From a bacterium (GTDB lineage: Bacteria; Gemmatimonadota; Gemmatimonadetes; Longimicrobiales; RSA9), in assembly GCA_003242735.1 (NCBI GenBank), contig QGVH01000011.1, positions 37,583-101,582 on the forward strand: a DNA stretch of 64,000 nt, given 5' to 3'. Numbering within the stretch: the first letter of the stretch is position 1; each line of letters opens with the position of its first letter. The notes beneath the pieces were generated by a model. It was given only the letters and a program-made list of their open reading frames with translations. It searched no databases and was not told the origin of the DNA. This document shows positions 26,678-35,102 of this stretch, in pieces. The translations under genes and the position numbers were made by a program.

Positions 26678-27804
26678 ACGATTCTCGCGTCTCGCCGCGC
26701 GCAGAGAGACTCCACCGGGATGCACTCGTGGTGGACCTCCACGCGGACACGCCCTCCGAGTTCTTCCTCGACCCCTCGTACGACTTCGGCGTCCGGCACG
26801 AGGACGGGCACGTAGACCTGCCGCGCATGCGGGAGGGCGGCGTGGACGCGGAGTTCATGATCGCGTGGGTCCCCGCGGAGCTGGCCTCGCAGCCGGGCGC
26901 GGCCGGCGCACACGCCCTGCGGCTCGTGGAAGCCATACGCGACGTCGCCGCGCGCACGCCGGGCACGCGGCTCGCCACCAGCGCAGCGGAGATCGAGGCG
27001 GCGCGCGAGAGCGGCGATGTCGCCTTGCTGATCGGATTGGAGGGCGGACATGCGCTCGAGAACTCGCTCGAGATGCTCGCGCGCTTCCATGCCGCGGGCG
27101 TCCGCTACGTGACGCTGACCTGGAACAACGCCAACGACTGGGCGGATGCGTGCTGCTCGCCGCCGCGCCACGGCGGTCTGACCGAGTTCGGCCGCGAGGT
27201 CGTCCGGGAGATGAACCGACTCGGGATCCTGGTCGACGTCTCGCACGCCGCGGACACGACGGTCGAGCAGGTGCTCGAGGTCTCCGAAGCGCCGATCCTG
27301 GCGAGCCACTCGTGCGCACGGGCGCTGGCCCGGCTCCCCCGCAACCTGACGGACGAGCTCGCGCGGGCCATCGCGCGCCGGGGCGGCGTGATCGGCGTCA
27401 ACTTCTTCCCGGGCTTCCTCGACGAGCGCTACGGCGCGCGGTTCGATGCGCTGATGAAGGAGATGGAGCAGCGTGTGGATGCCGCGTACGCCGTGCACGG
27501 CGACCGGGACCGTGCACGCCGGGAGGCCCATGCATGGCTGCGCTCCCGGCTGGACGCGCTGGAGCCGGTGCCGCTGGATCGGCTGCTGGACCACGTGGAC
27601 CATCTCGTGCGGGTGGCCGGCGTGGACCACGTGGCGCTGGGCAGCGACTTCGACGGGGTGGCGGCGTTGCCGGCGGGCGTTCGGGACGTGGCGGACATGC
27701 CGCGGATCACCGAGGGCTTGCTCGCGCGGGGCCATTCGGAGGAGGACGTCGCCAAGATCCTGGGACTGAACGTGCTGCGTCTCCTGCGCGAGGTGACCGG
27801 CTGA
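26662..27804 (+). CDS. Membrane (renal) dipeptidase, peptidase family M19
   Basis: This 380-residue zinc dipeptidase is of the amidohydrolase-like TIM-barrel type. VVDLHADTP carries the H-x-D metal pair and LIGLEGGHALEN a bridging Glu. LVDVSHAADTT and ILASHSCARAL supply His ligands, and LGSDFDGV is the closing motif. The family hydrolyses dipeptides, some D-amino-acid containing, and beta-lactams. No signal peptide is evident, so it is probably cytosolic. The ATG at 26662 lies inside the glycosylase gene (16-nt overlap). Frames reaching further upstream are antisense-free shadows of the NYN and glycosylase genes. Confidence 0.93.
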   Translation: MGFPLNDSRVSPRAERLHRDALVVDLHADTPSEFFLDPSYDFGVRHEDGHVDLPRMREGGVDAEFMIAWVPAELASQPGAAGAHALRLVEAIRDVAARTPGTRLATSAAEIEAARESGDVALLIGLEGGHALENSLEMLARFHAAGVRYVTLTWNNANDWADACCSPPRHGGLTEFGREVVREMNRLGILVDVSHAADTTVEQVLEVSEAPILASHSCARALARLPRNLTDELARAIARRGGVIGVNFFPGFLDERYGARFDALMKEMEQRVDAAYAVHGDRDRARREAHAWLRSRLDALEPVPLDRLLDHVDHLVRVAGVDHVALGSDFDGVAALPAGVRDVADMPRITEGLLARGHSEEDVAKILGLNVLRLLREVTG

Positions 27805-27830
27805 CGCGGCGGGGGCCGTTAAGTCGTTCG

Positions 27831-27846
27831 TGGCACGTCTTCTGCG
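27831..27846 (+). promoter_or_regulatory. Sigma-54-type promoter candidate
   Basis: TGGCACG at 27831-27837 followed by CTGC after four bases reproduces the -24 GG and -12 GC elements with exact spacing (consensus TGGCACG-N4-TTGC). It sits 26 nt after the dipeptidase stop and 57 nt before the small gene start. Confidence 0.55.
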
Positions 27847-27903
27847 CCTTTCTCTGTTCCGGCCGCATCAGGGAGTGCGAGCCGGAACGAAGGGAGGCGA
27901 GGC

Positions 27904-28104
27904 ATGGCAACCGTACCCGGACCGAACCGGGACAAGCCCTTGCCTCGACCGGGAGCGCCGGCAGAGGAGCCGCCGTACGAGCCCGAGGAAGAGCCGGACG
28001 TGGTGGGGCCGGACCGGTCCGATTCGCCGGATTGGCTTCCGAAGCCGTACGACCCGGAGCGTGAGGTGGCGGAACCGGGGATCCCGATCGGGGTGGAGCC
28101 GTGA
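27904..28104 (+). CDS. Small Pro/Glu-rich hypothetical protein
   Basis: The ORF encodes 66 residues, strongly enriched in Pro, Glu and Asp and predicted disordered, with no Cys and no hydrophobic segment. It has a very good ribosome site (GGGAGGCGAGGC) before the ATG, its own upstream promoter candidate and a downstream terminator. This makes a real monocistronic gene likely despite the lack of a family. Possible roles are a stress or acid-soluble protein; nothing in the sequence decides it. Confidence 0.65.
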   Translation: MATVPGPNRDKPLPRPGAPAEEPPYEPEEEPDVVGPDRSDSPDWLPKPYDPEREVAEPGIPIGVEP

Positions 28105-28120
28105 GAGATAGATGCGTTGA

Positions 28121-28149
28121 AGCCCCGGCACGGAGCTGCCGGGGCTTTG
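28121..28149 (+). terminator. Intrinsic terminator after the small Pro-rich gene
   Basis: AGCCCCGGCA (28121-28130) pairs exactly with 28137-28146 across a 6-nt loop and is followed by a short T-rich TTTGT. It lies 16 nt after the stop. Confidence 0.75.
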
Positions 28150-28419
28150 TCGTATCCGGGCCGGGACGACGGCATCCGGCCGCCCGCCTCGCCAGCGGCG
28201 CCCCGCGTCGTGCTGCCTTCACCGCCCGGGCGGGAGCCTCGGAGGATCGGCGAAGGCGCCCGGCGCCGAACCCCGTTCACCCGGGGCGGCAGGTTGATAC
28301 GAGCGGCAACTCCGAGGTTGGGCGCTGCGCCACGCGGCCGCGCGGCAGGGCCGGGGGCGACGTGGTACACAACTTGAAACCCCGGCGCGGGGCCTGCCGG
28401 AAGCGGGAGGGGAGGCGCA
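28150..28419. other. Intergenic region with no recognised gene
   Basis: From the terminator to the glycosyltransferase I see no convincing ORF, RNA or consensus promoter. GC-rich ORFs crossing it lack ribosome sites. GCGGGAGGGGAGG just before 28420 is the ribosome site of the next gene. Confidence 0.5.
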
Positions 28420-29556
28420 ATGCGCGTACTCGTCACGACGGACAGCGCCGGCGGCGTGTGGGCGTACACGGAAGAGCTGGTGGACGCGCTGGCGGCGCTG
28501 GGACACGAGGCGACGCTCGTGGCACTTGGCCCGGAGCCCGGACCCGTACAGCGGGAGTGGCTGGGGTCTCGCCCGGATCTGGACTTCATCGCGCTAGGCG
28601 CGCCGCTGGAGTGGTACCCGGACCCGGAGCCGGGTCTGACGGAGTCGCTGGACCGCCTGCGTGAGGTGATCGCGGCGCGGCGGCCGGACGTCGTTCATCT
28701 GAACCAGTTCTTCTACGGCGCGTTCGAGCTGGGCGCGCCGAAGTTGGTCGTCGCGCACAGCGATGTGGTGAGCTGGTGGCGGGCGGCGCGCCGGCGGGAT
28801 CCGCCGGACGACGGCTGGCACCGCCGGTACCGGGATTGGGTGCGTGCGGGTCTGTCCGGCGCCCGGGTGGTGGTGGCTCCCTCCCGATGGATGGCGGAGC
28901 AGCTCGCCGAGCATTACGGCGTCCGCGGCGTCCGCGTGATCCACAACGCGCGTTCCGCCGCCCGCTTCCGTTTCCGCCGCAGGTCTCGCCGCGAACGGAT
29001 GGTGGTGGCGGCCGGGCGGCTCTGGGACGAAGGGAAGGGAATGACCGACCTGCTCGGCGCGGCGGCGGTGCTCGGCGGCGACGTCCAGGTGGTGCTGGCG
29101 GGGCCCGAAACCTCGCCGTCCGGCCTGGAACGGTTCCCTGTCCGGGCGCCGGGCGTCCGCTGGGTCGGCGTCCTCGGGCCGTCGGACCTGCGGCGCCTGC
29201 TGGCCCGCGCCGCGGTCTACGCCGCCACGTCCCGCTACGAGCCGTTCGGCTTGGCGCCGCTCGAGGCGGCCCTGGCCGGGTGTGCCCTCGTCCTCGCCGA
29301 CATCCCGACCTACCGCGAACTCTGGGAGGGTTGCGGCGAGTTCTATCCACCCGGCGATGCCGCCGCCCTCGCCGCGGCGATCCGCGGACTCATGGACGCC
29401 GAAGGCCGGCGCCGTGCCCTCGCCGAGGCCGCACGCGCCCGCGCCGCTGAGCGCTATTCTCCCGAACGCATGGCGCGGCAGTACGAGGCGCTGTACCGCG
29501 AGCTGGCGGCAGCACCGGCGGCGGCCCCCCGCGTCGCGGCCCACCCGCGGTCCTGA
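28420..29556 (+). CDS. Glycosyltransferase, GT4-like (GT-B fold)
   Basis: This 378-residue cytosolic or membrane-associated glycosyltransferase begins with VLVTTDSAGGVWAYTEELV, the glycine-rich acceptor-side loop of GT-B enzymes. The C-terminal half contains GRLWDEGKG and RYEPFGLAPLEAALAGCALV, the E-x7-E sugar-nucleotide signature of GT4. The donor and acceptor are not identifiable. It stands alone between a terminator and the next TonB receptor. The start has a strong GGGAGGGGAGG site. Confidence 0.88.
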   Translation: MRVLVTTDSAGGVWAYTEELVDALAALGHEATLVALGPEPGPVQREWLGSRPDLDFIALGAPLEWYPDPEPGLTESLDRLREVIAARRPDVVHLNQFFYGAFELGAPKLVVAHSDVVSWWRAARRRDPPDDGWHRRYRDWVRAGLSGARVVVAPSRWMAEQLAEHYGVRGVRVIHNARSAARFRFRRRSRRERMVVAAGRLWDEGKGMTDLLGAAAVLGGDVQVVLAGPETSPSGLERFPVRAPGVRWVGVLGPSDLRRLLARAAVYAATSRYEPFGLAPLEAALAGCALVLADIPTYRELWEGCGEFYPPGDAAALAAAIRGLMDAEGRRRALAEAARARAAERYSPERMARQYEALYRELAAAPAAAPRVAAHPRS

Positions 29557-29645
29557 CCGCGCCTCCCCCGACACAGACCCGCCCCTTCGCGCGTTCTCAC
29601 AGGAAGACCTCTACGGAAAGCGTTGGACACGGAGAACGGCATCCA

Positions 29646-32546
29646 ATGGAGGGTGGAACGCGGGGCTCCGGTCCAGGGGCGGTCGCGCGGCGCTTGCGCC
29701 GCGTTTGGACGATCGTGCCGGCGGCTGCGGCCGTGGCCGCGCTGATGGCCGCGACAGCGGTCGTGACCGCGGGCAAGGCGGCGGCGCAGACGGCCGGCAC
29801 GGTCTCGGGCCGCGTCGTCGTCGCGGGTACGGCGCAGCCCGTCGCCGGCGCCGAGGTCACCATCCAGCCGCTCGGGCGGCGGACGCTCACGGCGGAGGAC
29901 GGCCGCTTCGTCCTGGCCGCGGTGCCGACGGGAGAGTGGTCCCTGCGCGTGGAGCGCTTGGGCTACCGGCCCGTGGTGCTCGAGAGAGTGGTCGTGCGTG
30001 CCGGCCGGCCCACCGAACTGGAGATCGAGGTGGAGGAGACGGCGGTCGCCCTGCCCGGCGTCACCGTCTCGGCCGAGCAGGTCCGCCTGGTCGAGCCGGA
30101 GGTCGCCGTCACGCGCGACGTGGTGGTCGGCCGTGGGCTGCGTGAGCTGCCGCTGGACCGCCTCCAGGACGCCATCGAGCTCGCGCCCGGCGTCTCGGAC
30201 GGTCACTTTCGCGGCGGCCGTGTGGGCCAGGAGGCCTACGTCGTGGACGGCATCGAGCTGAAGAACCAGCTCGAAGGGTCCATGCACGGCTTCGGCCTCG
30301 AGTTCTCACCCACCTCCCTTGAAGAGGTCGAGGTCGTGACCAGCGGCTTCGGCGCGGAGTACGGCTCGGCGCTGTCCGGTGTGGTCAACCTGGTGACACG
30401 TCGCGGCAGCACGGAGCGCTGGGAAGGGCGCGCCTCCCTGCTCACCGACCACTGGGCGCCGGACGGCCTGTTCCGGGGCTTCACGGGTCTGTCGGCCTCG
30501 GCCGGCGGGCCGCTCCGGGCGCTCGGGACGGGCACCACCCTCTTCGCGGACCTGCTGCTCCAAGGGATGCTGGACGCGGAACCCCGCGCGCGCGGGCTCA
30601 CCTGCCTGCGGCCAGAGGACGTGGGCGACTCGCTCGCCGTGCAGATCCGGGCGCTCCGGGACGACCCCCTCACGCGCCACCTCTACTGCCCCTACACCGC
30701 GCCGCGCCTGCCCCATCAGCGAGGCGACAAGCTGATCGGCTTCATCCGCCTGGACCGCCCGCTCTCCGGGGGCGCGATCCTCACCGCGTCCGTGTTGCGC
30801 AACCGCCTCCAGCGCGAGCTGTATACGCAGGAGTTCAAGTACAACCCGCGCCATCAGCTCGGCCAGCGCACCACCGGCACGCTCGGCACGCTCGCCCTCG
30901 ACTTGACGCGCCACCGGCAGGGCAGGGCGTACCGCGTGACGGCGCGGGCCGCGTTCATGCGCCTGGACCGCTACCTCGGCGTGCTGGACCGCTCCAGCGT
31001 GGACGGCCGCTTCGAGGTCGCCGGGTTCGGGCCGGGGCGGTTCCGGTTCCTGGGCGAAGACGTGATGCTGCGACAAGGCGCGACCTGGACCGACCCGGTG
31101 CCCGGCTACAGTGCGCCGGGCGGCGAGGCCGGATCGCCGTTCGGCCCGGGCGGCTACGGCCTGTTCTTCACACGGGGAACGCCCCCCATCGCCAACTGGA
31201 CGAGCACCCGGATGGTGGGTGCCGATCTGGTGGGGGAGGCCTTCTCCGCAGGCGGCGTTGCGGTGCGGGGAGGTCTGATGGCGCGGCTGTACGGCATCCG
31301 GGCGCTGGAACGCGTGCGCGCCCACGAGGCGGGCGTCGCGCCGATCTACAACGAGTTCGACCCCGCGACGCTCAGCGGCTTCGCGGAGGTACAGGTGGTC
31401 ACCGGGGATCTGCACGCTCGGGCCGGCGTGCGGGTGGAGGCGTTCCGCTCGGGGCTCGACCTGACGCACGACCCCGATGGAGGAGGACCCAGAGTCCTCA
31501 CGCCGGGGTGGAAGCACAGCATCATGCCACGCCTCGGCGTCGCGTTGCCGGTGACGGCGCAGACCTCGTTCCGCGCCAACTTCGGCTGGGTGGCGCAGCC
31601 GCCGGACTTCCGTTACTTCATGGACACCACGCTCGGCGACTCGCTCCGCACCGACATCCACCGGCAGGGCAACCCGGACCTCGGCTTCGAGCGCGGGACG
31701 GCGTACGAGATCGGCGTCAGTCACTCGATCGGCGAGAACACCGGCGTGGCCGCCACGCTGTTCCGCAAACGGCTCCACGAACTCGTGTCCGGCAGCGTCG
31801 CGCAGGAAGGCGGCGTGATCGGCCGCTTCGAGCTCGGCGACTTCGGCAACGTCAACGGCCTGGAGCTCTCGGTTCGCGCGCAGTGGCGCGGGCTGCTGCT
31901 GCGCGGCGGCTACGCGCTCCAAAAGGCCACGGGCGTGACGTCGACGGCGCTGAGCGACCCGCTCGCGGACACGAGCAACGTTCGCGTCGAGTTCCCGCTC
32001 GCCTTCGACCGGCGGCACTCGATGGACCTGGCCGTCTACGCCGGGCGCGCCGCCGGCCGTGTGGAAACGCGCTGGAGCGCGGCGCTGCGCGGCCGGATCA
32101 ACAGCGGCTACCCGCTGGACCGTCGCCTCGCCGGCGGCTCGTTCAACGAGTTCGCGTACTTGCCCTGGACCGCGGGCCTGGACGCCCGGGTCAGCCGGGA
32201 GCTGGGGACGCTGCCGGGCTGCGACCGGTGCGCGTGGCGCGTCATCGCGGACGGCCGCAACGTGCTCGGCCGGCACAACATCGTCGGGCTGCGTCGTGAG
32301 ACGGCGAGCCTCGCGCCGGAGCTCGCGCGGCTCCGGGAGATCGCGGCCGAGCCGATGCCGGGTGGCGAGCCGATCCCGTGGGAGTCGCCGTTCTACAGCC
32401 GCTACGCAGACCTGGACGGGGACCGCATGATCTCGGCCGAGGAGTACGCCACCGCCCGTTTCGCGGCGGCCCTCGACCGCTTCGATCCGTCGCTCTTCTT
32501 CGGGGAGCCGCGGCAGATCCGAGTGGGCGTGGAGGTGGCGTTTTGA
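29646..32546 (+). CDS. TonB-dependent receptor with regulatory-like domain and an EF-hand-like loop
   Basis: This 966-residue outer-membrane receptor has a long leader with a hydrophobic stretch ending around KAAAQ. A CarboxypepD_reg-like fold lies at about 50-130 (GTVSGRVVVAGTAQPVAGAEV). A plug domain follows with FRGGRVGQEAYVVDGIEL and GAEYGSALSGVVNLVTRRG. The barrel ends in VGVEVAF. Residues 922-933 read DLDGDRMISAEE, a good EF-hand calcium loop inserted near the last strands. Its stop overlaps the TTG start of a lipoprotein gene, so the two are probably made together as an outer-membrane pair. The ligand is unknown; the preceding glycosyltransferase is only weak evidence for sugars. Confidence 0.92.
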   Translation: MEGGTRGSGPGAVARRLRRVWTIVPAAAAVAALMAATAVVTAGKAAAQTAGTVSGRVVVAGTAQPVAGAEVTIQPLGRRTLTAEDGRFVLAAVPTGEWSLRVERLGYRPVVLERVVVRAGRPTELEIEVEETAVALPGVTVSAEQVRLVEPEVAVTRDVVVGRGLRELPLDRLQDAIELAPGVSDGHFRGGRVGQEAYVVDGIELKNQLEGSMHGFGLEFSPTSLEEVEVVTSGFGAEYGSALSGVVNLVTRRGSTERWEGRASLLTDHWAPDGLFRGFTGLSASAGGPLRALGTGTTLFADLLLQGMLDAEPRARGLTCLRPEDVGDSLAVQIRALRDDPLTRHLYCPYTAPRLPHQRGDKLIGFIRLDRPLSGGAILTASVLRNRLQRELYTQEFKYNPRHQLGQRTTGTLGTLALDLTRHRQGRAYRVTARAAFMRLDRYLGVLDRSSVDGRFEVAGFGPGRFRFLGEDVMLRQGATWTDPVPGYSAPGGEAGSPFGPGGYGLFFTRGTPPIANWTSTRMVGADLVGEAFSAGGVAVRGGLMARLYGIRALERVRAHEAGVAPIYNEFDPATLSGFAEVQVVTGDLHARAGVRVEAFRSGLDLTHDPDGGGPRVLTPGWKHSIMPRLGVALPVTAQTSFRANFGWVAQPPDFRYFMDTTLGDSLRTDIHRQGNPDLGFERGTAYEIGVSHSIGENTGVAATLFRKRLHELVSGSVAQEGGVIGRFELGDFGNVNGLELSVRAQWRGLLLRGGYALQKATGVTSTALSDPLADTSNVRVEFPLAFDRRHSMDLAVYAGRAAGRVETRWSAALRGRINSGYPLDRRLAGGSFNEFAYLPWTAGLDARVSRELGTLPGCDRCAWRVIADGRNVLGRHNIVGLRRETASLAPELARLREIAAEPMPGGEPIPWESPFYSRYADLDGDRMISAEEYATARFAAALDRFDPSLFFGEPRQIRVGVEVAF

Positions 32547-33742
32547 GCGCGCGCGGACGGCTCCGGGTCAGGGTGCGCCGCGGCACGGCGCTGCTCGCCG
32601 CACTCGGCGCCGCGCTCGCCTGCCGGGACGCGACGCCGCCGTTCGAGGCCCAGGACCACGACCCGTTCGAGGGGCCGCCGCCGTGGCGGCTCACGTACAA
32701 TCCGGGAGACGACCGCGCCCCGGCCTGGTCCCCGGACGGCGAGGCGGTGTTCTACGAGGCCGCGGGCTACGCGCCGTTCCCGCGATCCGATTTCGTGATG
32801 GTCGCCGCGCCGCGGGAGGGCGGCCACGCGACGCTCCTGGTGCCCCGCGCGCAGGTCCTCCCGGACACGGTGCTCCCCCTGCGAACGCCGGTCCCCTCGC
32901 CCGACGGCCGGCGCGTCGCCTTCGTCGAGATGGGGCCGACGGCCGGCTTGTCTCTCTGCGGCGGTGTCCCCGTGTGCCCGCTCACCGGGCCGGTGACGGA
33001 GCCCGTCGTGTGGCTGCGCTGGGCCGTGCTGCGTGTGCGCGACCTGGACGATTCCCAGCCGCTGGAGAACGACCCGGTGCTCCGCATCGAGTTCGCCGGC
33101 CCTGTGTTCCACTTGCGAGAGGAGCCGCAGCGGATCGAGGCGCCGTACTATCCCGGCCAGCGGGCGTTCAACGAGTCGAAGACGGCGCTGTTCCGGCCAT
33201 CGTGGTCGCCGGACGGGCGGCGGATCGTCTTCAGCGACGGTCTGCGGCTCTGGATCTGGACGGTCGGCGGCGGCGAGCCCGTTGCCGTACCCGGTGTCAT
33301 GGACGCGGTCTCGCCCGCCTGGAGCCCCGACGGCGAGTGGATCGCGTTCACGCATCTCCTGAGGGGAGAGGCCGTGACCCAGTCCTGCCGTGAGGTGGCG
33401 CCGGGCACGGGGGAAACGGGGTGCATCCTCGAGCGGACCGACTATCCGCTGCTCGGTCGGAACGTCGCCATCGTGCGGCCCGACGGCTCGGGCCTGGCCA
33501 CGGTCGGGGAAGGGGAGGAGCCGGCCTGGTCGCCGGACGGATCGCGGCTGTACTTCCGGCGTGGCGACCGGATCTGGCGCAGCGGGCTGGACGGTTCGGG
33601 CGCCGCGCCGCTGCCTCGGACCGAGGGCGGCCGCGAGCCGGCCGTCTCACCGGACGGCCGGCTGCTCGCCTTCGCCCGGCGCCTCGGCCCGGAGGACGCC
33701 CAGGCGAAGTACGACATCTGGGTGCTGCCGCTCGATCCGTGA
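32543..33742 (+). CDS. Beta-propeller (PD40/TolB-like) lipoprotein
   Basis: The TTG at 32543 overlaps the receptor stop as TTGA and is preceded by GGAGGTGG. It gives a leader RRGTALLAALGAALAC with lipidated Cys27. The mature protein, about 370 residues, has at least six PD40 blades recognised by repeated WSPDG cores (APAWSPDG, PSWSPDG, PAWSPDGEW, PAWSPDGSR, AVSPDG). This is the TolB/WD40-like propeller. It is probably a periplasm- or surface-facing binding protein that works with the upstream receptor. Frames extending further upstream lie inside the receptor gene and are not expected to be translated. Confidence 0.88.
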   Translation: MSARGRLRVRVRRGTALLAALGAALACRDATPPFEAQDHDPFEGPPPWRLTYNPGDDRAPAWSPDGEAVFYEAAGYAPFPRSDFVMVAAPREGGHATLLVPRAQVLPDTVLPLRTPVPSPDGRRVAFVEMGPTAGLSLCGGVPVCPLTGPVTEPVVWLRWAVLRVRDLDDSQPLENDPVLRIEFAGPVFHLREEPQRIEAPYYPGQRAFNESKTALFRPSWSPDGRRIVFSDGLRLWIWTVGGGEPVAVPGVMDAVSPAWSPDGEWIAFTHLLRGEAVTQSCREVAPGTGETGCILERTDYPLLGRNVAIVRPDGSGLATVGEGEEPAWSPDGSRLYFRRGDRIWRSGLDGSGAAPLPRTEGGREPAVSPDGRLLAFARRLGPEDAQAKYDIWVLPLDP

Positions 33743-33746
33743 ACGG

Positions 33747-33956
33747 CTACTCCCGGCGCCAGCGCTCCATCTCCCGGAGCTGCTCCTCGCTCCGCTCCTC
33801 GCCCAGGTCCAGATTGGTGCCCGGCCGCTTGCGCTCGCCTTCCTCCACCAGTGCACGGTCGGTCTCGTAGGGTCGTCCGATCCGATCCGGCTTGCCCTTG
33901 CGACGCAGCTCCTCCCGCAGGCGCTCGAGCTCCCGTTCGCTGTGCTCCCTGGCCAT
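33747..33956 (-). CDS. Small charged, helical hypothetical protein
   Basis: The gene encodes 69 residues on the minus strand, convergent with the propeller gene and only 4 nt from its stop. The ATG follows GAGGAGGCGGC. The protein is over half charged (ERELERLREELRRKGK, EEQLREMERWRRE), predicts as a helix and has no hydrophobic core or Cys. The central GRPYETDRALVEEGERKRPG is probably a loop. A longer minus-strand frame continues upstream but is antisense to etfBA, so I reject it. Confidence 0.65.
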   Translation of the reverse strand: MAREHSERELERLREELRRKGKPDRIGRPYETDRALVEEGERKRPGTNLDLGEERSEEQLREMERWRRE

Positions 33957-34281
33957 GCCGCCTCCTCGTCCAGTTCCAGGCCCCTGGCCGCTCCCCACGC
34001 GCACCGCCGCGGGGCTTGCGGCATCATCGCAATCGGGGCAATCTCCGTTCCCGCCGCGGGTCGAGAGCGGCGACCCGCGCTCCCGCGACCCGCGGCGGCT
34101 GGCGGCAGGGGGCCGGCCAGGGCGTTGTCGTACGCGGCACCGGGCCGGCCGCGACGTACGCGGCGGCGAACGGCCCGGCGCCGTTGAACCGTCCAGCCGT
34201 GCCGCCGGTGCCGGGGCCCCGCACGCCAGCAGGCGTTTCCGCGCCGACGCTGACGCACCGGCAATCGGCGCCTGCGCCATA
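33957..34281. other. Divergent intergenic region with nested palindromes
   Basis: No gene is supported here. Positions 34051-34063 are the exact reverse complement of 34086-34098 (13 bp). A competing hairpin pairs 34056-34063 with 34071-34078 (8 bp). The etfBA promoter lies downstream of them, so any transcript carrying the structures should run leftwards into the 69-aa gene. A 9-nt direct repeat CGTACGCGG occurs near 34129 and 34155. Confidence 0.5.
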
Positions 34282-34310
34282 TGGACAGAGGATCGCGCGC
34301 TCTCTAGATT
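34282..34310 (+). promoter_or_regulatory. Promoter candidate for etfBA
   Basis: TGGACA (34282-34287), a 17-nt spacer and TAGATT (34305-34310) give five and four matches to the sigma-70 hexamers. This predicts a transcript starting about 36 nt before the TTG at 34353. Confidence 0.6.
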
Positions 34311-34352
34311 GGCCGCGCGTTTTCCTTGCCCGCCCTCCAGGAGGGAACGAGC

Positions 34353-35102
34353 TTGAAGATCATCGTTTGCGTGAAGCGCGTGCCCGAGACCGAGGCGCGC
34401 ATCCGGATCGCGGATGACCGGAAGGGGATCGACCCGGCCGGGCTGAAGTACATCGTGAGCCCGTACGACGAGTACGCCCTCGAGGCGGCGTTGCGGCTCA
34501 AGGAGGCGGCGGGGACCGGCGAGGTCACAGCACTGACGCTGGGGGATGCCGCCGCGGCGGAGCAGTTGCGCTCCGCGCTGGCGATGGGGGCGGATCGCGC
34601 GGTGCTGTTGAAGGGGGCGGCGGGCGTGGACGGGCTCGCCACTGCCCGGGCGCTCGCCGCGGAGCTGAAGGACGCGGGCGCGGACCTGATCCTGTTCGGC
34701 ATGAAGGCCGTCGACGACGACCAGCAGCAGGTGGGACCCATGGTCGCCGAGCTGCTGGGGCTGCCGTGCATCACGGTGGCGGCGGAGCTCGAGGTGAAAG
34801 ACGGGCAGGTCATCTGCCACCGCGAGATCGAGGGTGGCTACGAGGTCGTGGAGGCGCCGCTGCCCGCGGTGGTCACGGTCACGAAGGGCAAGCACGAGCC
34901 GCGCTACCCGTCGCTGAAGGGGATCATGGCGGCGAAGAAGAAGCCGCTGGAGGAGAAGGAAGCGCAGGTCGGCGGCGAGCGGGTCCGCGTGATCGAGCTG
35001 AGCTATCCGCCGGAGCGGCCGCCGGGGCGCATTGTGGGTGAAGGGCCGGAAGCGGTGCCCGAGCTGGTGCGTCTCCTGAGGGAAGAAGCGAAGGTACTGT
35101 GA
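34353..35102 (+). CDS. etfB: Electron transfer flavoprotein beta subunit
   Basis: This 249-residue small subunit of the FAD/AMP-containing ETF accepts electrons from acyl-CoA and other dehydrogenases. KIIVCVKRVPETEARIRI, NPYDEYALEAAL-like SPYDEYALEAAL and the late VEAPLPAVVTVTKG (family signature) identify it. The TTG start at 34353 is set by GGAGGG seven nt upstream. An in-frame start at 34326 has no ribosome site. The stop overlaps the etfA ATG by one base. Confidence 0.96.
   Translation: MKIIVCVKRVPETEARIRIADDRKGIDPAGLKYIVSPYDEYALEAALRLKEAAGTGEVTALTLGDAAAAEQLRSALAMGADRAVLLKGAAGVDGLATARALAAELKDAGADLILFGMKAVDDDQQQVGPMVAELLGLPCITVAAELEVKDGQVICHREIEGGYEVVEAPLPAVVTVTKGKHEPRYPSLKGIMAAKKKPLEEKEAQVGGERVRVIELSYPPERPPGRIVGEGPEAVPELVRLLREEAKVL

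Noticed and set aside
28117..28377. Small ORF between the terminator and the glycosyltransferase
   Set aside because: It overlaps the terminator hairpin and has Arg/Pro-rich shadow composition.
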